NCBI GenBank assembly: GCA_903868375.1
Contig: CAIPVD010000293.1
Span: 1 to 10,076, forward strand
DNA: 10,076 nt
Source of the DNA: an uncultured delta proteobacterium
GTDB taxonomy: Bacteria; UBA10199; GCA-002796325; 1-14-0-20-49-13
Direction: 5' to 3'
The position numbers and the translations under genes were made by a program. Below, in pieces: positions 1 through 4,715 of this stretch. How positions within the stretch are numbered: position 1 is the first letter of the stretch; every line of letters starts with the position of its first letter. The notes below the pieces were generated by a model that saw only the letters and a list, made by a program, of their open reading frames with translations, was not told where the DNA came from and searched no databases.

Positions 1-172
1 ACAGATCCTTATCTTCTTCGAATCCTTCCTCTTCTTCTTCGTGGAAACCTTTTAGGTCGTCCTCTTGGTTGGAAGAGAGTATCGCTCCACAGTTTGGGCA
101 TACAGATTCGCCCCCTGTGTACTGCCCGCAATTCGGACAATATTCTTCGTTTTCTTCAACATCTCTTGCCAT
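1..172 (-). CDS. Small zinc-ribbon protein with acidic tail (3' end outside window)
   Basis: Reading leftward from an ATG at 172-170, 57 codons are visible before the window edge, so the C-terminus is missing. The protein has two CPNCG knuckles (residues 12-16 and 25-29, C-x2-C-x9-C-x2-C), the pattern of a zinc ribbon that binds one structural zinc ion. It is followed by a strongly acidic tail from about residue 36 with runs of Glu and Asp. A good ribosome binding site (GGAGGGG, 175-181 on the complement) precedes the ATG and supports this start. No signal peptide or membrane segment is visible, so it is probably cytoplasmic. The gene diverges from zapA across a 151-nt AT-rich gap. Zinc ribbons of this kind occur in many unrelated small proteins, so a specific function cannot be assigned. 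It is too short and too truncated to name. Confidence 0.8.
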   Translation of the reverse strand, partial: MARDVEENEEYCPNCGQYTGGESVCPNCGAILSSNQEDDLKGFHEEEEEGFEEDKDL

Positions 173-204
173 AATCCCCTCCGAAAGATTTAGTTCCGGT
201 GTTT

Positions 205-231
205 GCTATAGTAGTTCATATAAATTTGCAA
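205..231 (-). promoter_or_regulatory. Possible sigma-70-type promoter for the zinc-ribbon gene
   Basis: On the minus strand TTGCAA (231-226) and TATAGC (210-205) are separated by 15 bp, which is short for a sigma-70 promoter. The spot is about 35 bp upstream of the zinc-ribbon ATG, where a promoter is expected. The surrounding DNA is AT-rich, so chance matches are likely. Confidence 0.2.
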
Positions 232-266
232 TTATTTTTTGAAGAATTACGCATTTCAACTGTAAA

Positions 267-295
267 TTCAACAATTTTCCCTATCTATATATAAG
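267..295 (+). promoter_or_regulatory. Candidate sigma-70-type promoter for zapA
   Basis: TTCAAC (267-272) and TATAAG (290-295) are separated by exactly 17 bp, with GATAAT (295-300) as an overlapping alternative -10 box. Transcription would start near 302, leaving a leader of about 22 nt to the first zapA ATG or about 49 nt to the second. This is a pattern match in AT-rich DNA and is unproven. Confidence 0.35.
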
Positions 296-323
296 ATAAT
301 GTCTTTTTGGCTTGCATTTGTGA

Positions 324-629
324 ATGAAATTATCTACTAATAGTTCAAGTATGCAAAAACCGGTAGAGGTAACGATACTTGGACAGAAGTTCGTGATCCG
401 AAGTGACTCCGAAGAAACCTACGTGCGCGAGGTAGCGGCGTTCGTCGATCAGAAGATGAACGACATTCTTCAGAAAACAAAGTCGGTATCTAACTTAAAC
501 GTTGCGATACTTTCGGCAATGAATATCGCAGATGAATTCTTTAGCTATAAGAGAAAAAAAGAGCAGGCATTGCAAGGAGTTACAAAAAGAATTGAAGAAA
601 CGATAGAATTGATTGATTTGCACATTTAA
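324..629 (+). CDS. zapA: Cell division protein ZapA
   Basis: This is a ZapA-family protein of 101 codons, the usual family size. ZapA binds FtsZ at midcell and bundles its filaments to stabilise the Z ring. The N-terminal globular part carries the typical opening VEVTILGQKF (residues 14-23) and the YVREVAAFVDQKM helix. Residues from about 49 to the end form the long helix (LNVAILSAMNIADEF, then a charged stretch) through which ZapA dimerises and tetramerises as a coiled coil. The start is uncertain: ATG 324 lies directly after an in-frame TGA, while ATG 351 gives a 92-residue protein starting MQKPVEV, which fits the family's usual N-terminus better. Neither has a clear Shine-Dalgarno sequence. 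The gene lies upstream of a 6S-like RNA structure, a known neighbour of zapA in many proteobacteria. No zapB is seen next to it. Confidence 0.9.
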   Translation: MKLSTNSSSMQKPVEVTILGQKFVIRSDSEETYVREVAAFVDQKMNDILQKTKSVSNLNVAILSAMNIADEFFSYKRKKEQALQGVTKRIEETIELIDLHI

Positions 630-650
630 TTTGTGTAGTGAGTATGGCTC

Positions 651-667
651 TCCCGTTGAAAACGGGA
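651..667 (+). terminator. GC-rich hairpin after zapA, possible weak terminator or processing site
   Basis: A perfect 7-bp inverted repeat, TCCCGTT/AACGGGA with a 3-nt GAA loop, lies 21 nt after the zapA stop. Only a broken T-run follows (AATATTTG), so as an intrinsic terminator it would be weak. It could equally be a boundary or processing hairpin between zapA mRNA and the RNA structure that follows. Confidence 0.35.
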
Positions 668-707
668 ATATTTGAAATTAAAGGCAGAGAATATCTGCAT
701 TGAACAT

Positions 708-886
708 TTGTAAGGTAGGAAAAAGAAGCAGTTTGAAAAAAGTTACTAGGACGCTTATCAATTTATGAGTTTTTTGAAGTTTAAAAATCATGATTTAATT
801 CCAATAGATATGGGACAGTTCTTGTCCTATTGGATTGATACAGCTTCCGCTTTAAAATAGCTTTCCTCATTTTTCTTTCCTTACAA
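708..886 (+). ncRNA. ssrS: Candidate 6S RNA between zapA and rny
   Basis: The two ends of this 179-nt stretch form a long closing stem: 708-724 pairs with 870-886 at 16 of 17 positions (15 Watson-Crick, one G-U, one T-T mismatch). Inside are further nested complementarities: GAAGC 725-729 with GCTTC 843-847, and TATCAAT 756-762 with ATTGATA 834-840. An apical hairpin pairs CCAATAG 801-807 with CTATTGG 827-833, and a small 3'-side hairpin is possible at 849-861. 6S RNA is a roughly 180-nt rod with a closing stem, a central bubble and a terminal arm. It mimics an open promoter and sequesters housekeeping RNA polymerase; it is often encoded just downstream of zapA. Size, position and closing stem fit. 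The exact ends and central-bubble layout are inferred, and I did not see diagnostic 6S bases. No convincing own promoter was found, so it may be processed from the zapA transcript. Confidence 0.6.
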
Positions 887-895
887 TTCTTTACT

Positions 896-910
896 CCCTC
901 GGAGGGTTTT
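896..910 (+). promoter_or_regulatory. rny ribosome binding site inside a short hairpin
   Basis: The Shine-Dalgarno sequence GGAGGG (901-906) is a good match, 4 nt before the rny ATG. CCCT at 896-899 is complementary to AGGG at 903-906, giving a 4-bp GC-rich hairpin with a CGG loop that would bury most of the site, followed by TTTT. It may reduce translation when folded, or act as a weak 3' end for the RNA upstream. The stem is short, so its effect is uncertain. Confidence 0.45.
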
Positions 911-2470
911 ATGGATATGACCATTATTGTAGGTGCAGTTGGAGGTTTGATCGTCGGTGTTATCGGTGGCATCATTTATATGAATGCCGTTGCAAAAAAG
1001 TCGCTCACATCTGCGCAATCATCCGCACACAAATTACTCGAAGATGCCCAGAGCCAGGCAAAGTCAATTAAAAGAGAAGCTGAAGTTAGCGCCAAAGAGC
1101 TGGAACTAAAGGCGCGGCTCGCTTCCGAAAAAGAGCAGCAGGAAAAGCAGAAAGAGGTTGCTGCGCTGGAAAAAAGGCTGATGTCCCGCGAAGAGAACCT
1201 TGAGAAGAAGTTCGACATGCTTGATGAAAAAGAATCGGCTCTCAAGAAACAGGAACAGAGCGCGCTCGATAAGAAGAAATATGTCGATGCTCTAGAGAAG
1301 AAAGTTCAGGATATGGTCGAAGAGGCGAGACAGTCGCTGGAAAAGACCGCCGGCATTAGCCAGGAAGAGGCAAAGAAACAACTTATCGATTCGCTTATAG
1401 ACGATGCGAAACTCGATGCGGCGAAGTCGATCAAAGTGATCGAAGACGAAGCGAAAGAAAACGCCGATAAAAAGGCACGCTACATTATAAGCGCCGCGAC
1501 AGAACGCATGGCGAACGAATTCGTGGCTGACAGAACGGTTAGCGTCGTCCACCTGCCAAGCGACGAAATGAAAGGCCGCATCATTGGCCGCGAAGGCCGT
1601 AACATCCGCGCACTCGAAGCAGCGCTAGGCGTTGAGCTTATCATCGACGATACGCCGGAAGCGGTCGTTATCTCCGGATTCAATCCAATTAGGCGCGAAG
1701 TTGCAAGGCGCGTGCTTGAAAAACTCATCCAAGACGGGCGCATTCATCCGGCGCGCATCGAAGACATGGTCGCCCGCATGACCAAAGAGGTCGATTCTTC
1801 TATTAAGGAAGCTGGAGAGGCGGCACTTCTTGAACTCGGCATACATAATATTCATCCCGAACTCGTTAAGCTGGTCGGAACGCTGCGATACAGATACAGC
1901 TTTGCGCAGAACGTTCTGCAGCATTCGCTAGAAGTCGCTTACCTTGGCGGCATGATGGCGGCAGAGTTGGGATTAAATGAAAAGAAGGCGCGCCGCGCAG
2001 GCATCCTTCACGATATCGGCAAGGCGGTTAGCCACGAGCAGGAAGGTTCCCACGCACTTATTGGTATGGAGTTCGCCAAAAAATATCGCGAAGACGCAGA
2101 TATTTGCCACGCGATAGGCGCTCACCACGAAGACCTTATCCAAGATACGGCGCTCGATTGTATAGTCGATGCCGCCGACGCCTTGTCCGGTGCACGTCCA
2201 GGCGCACGCCGCGAAGTAATGGAAACTTACATGAAGCGACTTGAAGATCTGGAAAAGATCTCCACATCTTTCAAGGGCGTTGAAAAATCTTACGCTATCC
2301 AGGCGGGAAGAGAGATCCGCGTTATGGTCGACGCCGGCGAAGTGAACGACGCCAAGGCGAACGTGCTCGCGAAAGATATCGCGCAGAAGATAGAAAAAGA
2401 GATGACCTATCCTGGACAGATAAAGGTTACGGTCATTCGCGAGACGCGCGCCGTTGAAATAGCGAAATGA
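911..2470 (+). CDS. rny: Ribonuclease Y
   Basis: RNase Y is a membrane-anchored endoribonuclease that starts mRNA decay and processes structured RNAs. The 519-codon length is typical and the architecture is complete. A single N-terminal membrane helix (about residues 4-23, Gly/Val/Ile-rich) is followed by a long charged coiled coil to about residue 200. A KH RNA-binding domain contains GRIIGREGRNIRALE (222-236). The HD hydrolase domain has H338, the HD pair H367-D368, H405-H406 and D423 as the expected metal ligands and active-site residues. The C-terminal part (VMVDAGEVND to the end) is also standard for the family. The ATG at 911 has a strong Shine-Dalgarno sequence. The gene lies downstream of the 6S-like structure and overlaps ymdB by 1-4 nt, so the two are probably translationally coupled. 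No key residue is missing. Confidence 0.97.
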   Translation: MDMTIIVGAVGGLIVGVIGGIIYMNAVAKKSLTSAQSSAHKLLEDAQSQAKSIKREAEVSAKELELKARLASEKEQQEKQKEVAALEKRLMSREENLEKKFDMLDEKESALKKQEQSALDKKKYVDALEKKVQDMVEEARQSLEKTAGISQEEAKKQLIDSLIDDAKLDAAKSIKVIEDEAKENADKKARYIISAATERMANEFVADRTVSVVHLPSDEMKGRIIGREGRNIRALEAALGVELIIDDTPEAVVISGFNPIRREVARRVLEKLIQDGRIHPARIEDMVARMTKEVDSSIKEAGEAALLELGIHNIHPELVKLVGTLRYRYSFAQNVLQHSLEVAYLGGMMAAELGLNEKKARRAGILHDIGKAVSHEQEGSHALIGMEFAKKYREDADICHAIGAHHEDLIQDTALDCIVDAADALSGARPGARREVMETYMKRLEDLEKISTSFKGVEKSYAIQAGREIRVMVDAGEVNDAKANVLAKDIAQKIEKEMTYPGQIKVTVIRETRAVEIAK

Positions 2471-3258
2471 TGAACATCATTTGCATCGGCGATATTTTCG
2501 GCAAACCCGGGAGGGTTGCTGTCGCCACAATTCTTCCTAAGCTCATCGAAGAACACAAGATAGATTTCGTGCTGATCAACGGCGAGAACGCTGCCGGCGG
2601 CAAGGGAATAACCGACAAGATCGCCGAAGAACTCTTCAAGCTTCCGATAGATGTTATTACCGCAGGCAATCATATCTTCGAACACGCATCGCTTCATCCG
2701 TATTTCAACACGCATCCGGTGCTTCGTCCTCTGAACATAATCGAACATCTTCCTGGCAAAGGTTGGAAGGTGGTTAAGGCGAAGAACGGCGTTCGAGTAG
2801 GAGTTGTATGTATTCAAGGCCAGATATTCATGGACAGCAAGGGGCCGAAGGTCGCAAGTCCGTTCAAGGCGATGGAAGAACTTTTGCCAACGATCAAAGA
2901 GCTGGCCGATATAATCTTGGTCGATTTTCATGCCGAGGCGACAAGCGAAAAACGGACGATGGGTTGGTATCTAGACGGCAAGGTAACGGCGCTCGTTGGA
3001 ACGCATACGCACATTCAGACGGCCGATGAAGAGATCATGCCGCAAGGAACGGCTTATATAACCGATATGGGAATGACCGGCCCGCACGATTCGGTGATTG
3101 GATTGGACAAGAGCGTGGCGCTTAAGCGTTTCCTAACCGGCGAACGCAAAGGTTATCGCGTTGCGACAAGCGGCATACATTTAGAAGGCGTGTTAATATC
3201 GATAGATAAGAAAACCGGCAAGTCATTAAGCATCAAGCGCATCAGAGAATTCATGTGA
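2467..3258 (+). CDS. ymdB: YmdB-family metallophosphoesterase (2',3'-cyclic nucleotide phosphodiesterase)
   Basis: This 263-codon protein belongs to the YmdB/DR1281 metallophosphoesterase family (usual length about 260-265). Characterised members hydrolyse 2',3'-cyclic nucleotides using two metal ions, and in Bacillus subtilis YmdB affects biofilm and motility decisions. Conserved motifs appear in order: GDIFGKPGR around D9, NGENAAGG with E40 and N41, GNHIFE with N68 and H69, DFHAEATSEK with H155, GTHTHIQTADE with H180 and H182, and ITDMGMTGPHDSVIG near 198-212. These supply the expected metal-binding Asp, Glu, Asn and His residues. GNHIFE differs slightly from the more common GNHTWD. Two adjacent ATGs (2467 and 2470) are possible starts: the first makes an ATGA overlap with the rny stop, and the second gives the more usual MNIICIGD opening. 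The rny-ymdB pairing is conserved in many bacteria and suggests a link between RNA decay and its cyclic nucleotide products. Confidence 0.95.
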   Translation: MMNIICIGDIFGKPGRVAVATILPKLIEEHKIDFVLINGENAAGGKGITDKIAEELFKLPIDVITAGNHIFEHASLHPYFNTHPVLRPLNIIEHLPGKGWKVVKAKNGVRVGVVCIQGQIFMDSKGPKVASPFKAMEELLPTIKELADIILVDFHAEATSEKRTMGWYLDGKVTALVGTHTHIQTADEEIMPQGTAYITDMGMTGPHDSVIGLDKSVALKRFLTGERKGYRVATSGIHLEGVLISIDKKTGKSLSIKRIREFM

Positions 3259-3325
3259 TTTAAGTAGCGACTTTAATTCCCACTAGCGGCCATCATTAAA
3301 ATAGCCCCACAAAAATATCCATTAA

Positions 3326-3338
3326 AATCAACGTGTTA
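3326..3338 (+). promoter_or_regulatory. Candidate IHF binding site
   Basis: AATCAACGTGTTA matches the IHF consensus WATCAANNNNTTR at every defined position. It lies at about -53 to -41 relative to the predicted start of the sigma-54 promoter, with AT-rich DNA to its left. At sigma-54 promoters IHF typically bends the DNA between an upstream activator and the polymerase, so the position fits. Binding itself is inferred. Confidence 0.5.
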
Positions 3339-3352
3339 TGGTGCCGGACACT

Positions 3353-3368
3353 TGGTACGTGTCTTGCT
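3353..3368 (+). promoter_or_regulatory. Sigma-54 (RpoN) -24/-12 promoter of the two-gene orphan operon
   Basis: TGGTACG-TGTC-TTGCT matches the sigma-54 consensus TGGCACG-N4-TTGCW at all but one defined position (T for C at 3356). The invariant GG (3354-3355) and GC (3366-3367) are separated by exactly 10 nt, as required. Transcription should start near 3379, giving a leader of about 80 nt to the ATG at 3459. Sigma-54 polymerase depends on an ATP-driven activator bound upstream, so the operon should be conditionally switched. No sigma-70-type promoter of comparable quality was seen in the gap. Confidence 0.7.
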
Positions 3369-3458
3369 TATATACCTAGCGGACGTAGGTTGTGTCACCA
3401 CAGCGTTTTGCAAAAACCTGTGTGATTACAGCGTAATAGTAAATTTTAGGAGCTTATT

Positions 3459-4691
3459 ATGACTCAAAAAGTGGGAAGCGAATTCACCATCAATACCGGC
3501 GATATGGATCCCCTTAATCTGAAGAAATCTCTAGGGGTATCTGCTGGGATCGTAGATTCTGGCTCACAAAAACAGACAGCAGATAGAGCGAATGCTGCTA
3601 ATCCATCATTCAATGAGGCTGTAAGACCGGATGGCAAAGAAGCGCCAAAGACAGATGCGAACGCTGGAAAGCCGGCCGTGGATCAAAATGGCAAGCCTGT
3701 TACTGAACAGGCCACAAAAACCGCATCTTCGCAGCAATATTCTAATTATGTCGATGCAGGGCAGAACGCCAAAGGGTTGCAGCAGCTTGTGCAGAGCGGC
3801 GCGAGTGGAGCAGCCGTTGCCAGTAAGCCGGAAAATCAGGGCGCGCAAGGCCAGGAGGCCGGCGGGCAGAATCCGGGCGGTAATTTGGTGGCCAGCAATA
3901 ACACTGCGGCAGGTGTTGCAAAGCAGGCCGCGGCACCAACGGTCGTTCAGCAAAATATTGTTATCGCGGCTAGAATAGCTACACCGGATGCCAAACCCGC
4001 AGCTCTTACCGAAAGAAATCCTCTGGAGATGTTGAAAGCTCTACGCGCGGGTGATAACAACCAGCCAGCGACGGACAAAGCTGTAGCGCAGGTGGCAAAG
4101 GCCCAAACGGGAGATGTTTCAACGAATGTGACGACCCTGGCAGGCCAGGCGGCGGTACAGGTACCCAAAGAAAAAAGTACGCAACAAAAAGCGGGATTTG
4201 CCGATAATAAGGATGGTGAGGAGAAGACCGAGAAAAGCGATAAAAAGGCCCAATCGGCATCGACGCAGGGTGCGAGGGCACAGAAAAAGCTTGAAGATCT
4301 GGCTCAAGGCGGTACTGGATCTGGCACCACGAGCGGTGGTGATAGTGATGCCGACGGAGCGACATTCGATATCGCTACGGCAAGCAGGATAGACATCGAG
4401 CATAAAGAAGGCGCATCTGAAAAACTGGGCTTAACGTTCTTTGGCGGAGAAGATGGGGCGGTAAAGACGATTTCTAAGGAATTTGCAAATGTCGAACAGA
4501 CGATGCAGTCTGGAGAAAAGTTGCCGATCAACGACTTGGTGGAAAATTGGAAAGAAGGTTCCATAACGGAGAGAACTGTTAGTAGTTTTCTGGCAGCGAC
4601 GAAAAATGATATCGAACTTGCGAAACAGTTCATTGCGACCGCGCAGACCGACGGCAGAAAAGACGTTAGCGGCTATGGATGGTTTGTATAA
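3459..4691 (+). CDS. Unrecognised low-complexity Ala/Gln/Lys-rich protein, first gene of sigma-54 operon
   Basis: I do not recognise this 410-codon protein. The start is well supported: AGGAG at 3448-3452 lies 6 nt before the ATG. There is no signal peptide, membrane segment or cysteine, so if exported it would need a non-Sec route. Residues about 30-290 are low complexity, rich in Ala, Gln, Gly, Lys, Asn and Thr, and probably disordered. One hydrophobic patch (VVQQNIVIAARIA, 162-174) interrupts this. A Gly/Ser/Thr linker (about 284-298) leads to a compact-looking C-terminal region (about 302-410) with LGLTFFGGEDG and a helix-rich stretch ending GYGWFV. A disordered N-terminus with a folded C-terminus and a sigma-54 promoter recalls flagellar hook-length or secreted substrate proteins, but I see no FliK-type domain. 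The next gene starts 24 nt downstream, so they are probably co-transcribed. Confidence 0.85.
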   Translation: MTQKVGSEFTINTGDMDPLNLKKSLGVSAGIVDSGSQKQTADRANAANPSFNEAVRPDGKEAPKTDANAGKPAVDQNGKPVTEQATKTASSQQYSNYVDAGQNAKGLQQLVQSGASGAAVASKPENQGAQGQEAGGQNPGGNLVASNNTAAGVAKQAAAPTVVQQNIVIAARIATPDAKPAALTERNPLEMLKALRAGDNNQPATDKAVAQVAKAQTGDVSTNVTTLAGQAAVQVPKEKSTQQKAGFADNKDGEEKTEKSDKKAQSASTQGARAQKKLEDLAQGGTGSGTTSGGDSDADGATFDIATASRIDIEHKEGASEKLGLTFFGGEDGAVKTISKEFANVEQTMQSGEKLPINDLVENWKEGSITERTVSSFLAATKNDIELAKQFIATAQTDGRKDVSGYGWFV

Positions 4692-4715
4692 GTAAATAAA
4701 AAGGGGTATTTAAAT

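Noticed and set aside
672..697. A promoter for the 6S-like RNA (TTGAAA and TATCTG)
   Set aside because: The spacing is only 14 bp and the -10 box is poor; the alternative with 17-bp spacing has a poor -35 box.
976..1924. Several minus-strand frames of 86-99 codons across rny
   Set aside because: They are Ser/Phe/Arg-rich shadows of the charged coiled coil and KH/HD coding sequence.
2407..2931. A 174-codon open frame on the minus strand opposite rny and ymdB
   Set aside because: It lies entirely antisense to two strongly conserved genes, and the forward frames carry all the recognisable motifs.
3259..3325. An intrinsic terminator after ymdB
   Set aside because: No stable GC-rich hairpin followed by a T-run was found.
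3606..4633. Overlapping frames of 64-119 codons on both strands within the 410-codon gene
   Set aside because: The low-complexity coding sequence leaves other frames open by composition; only the 3459 frame has a good ribosome site and promoter.
3459..4691. Flagellar hook-length protein FliK
   Set aside because: Low complexity and sigma-54 control are suggestive, but I see no FliK-like C-terminal domain and no flagellar neighbours.
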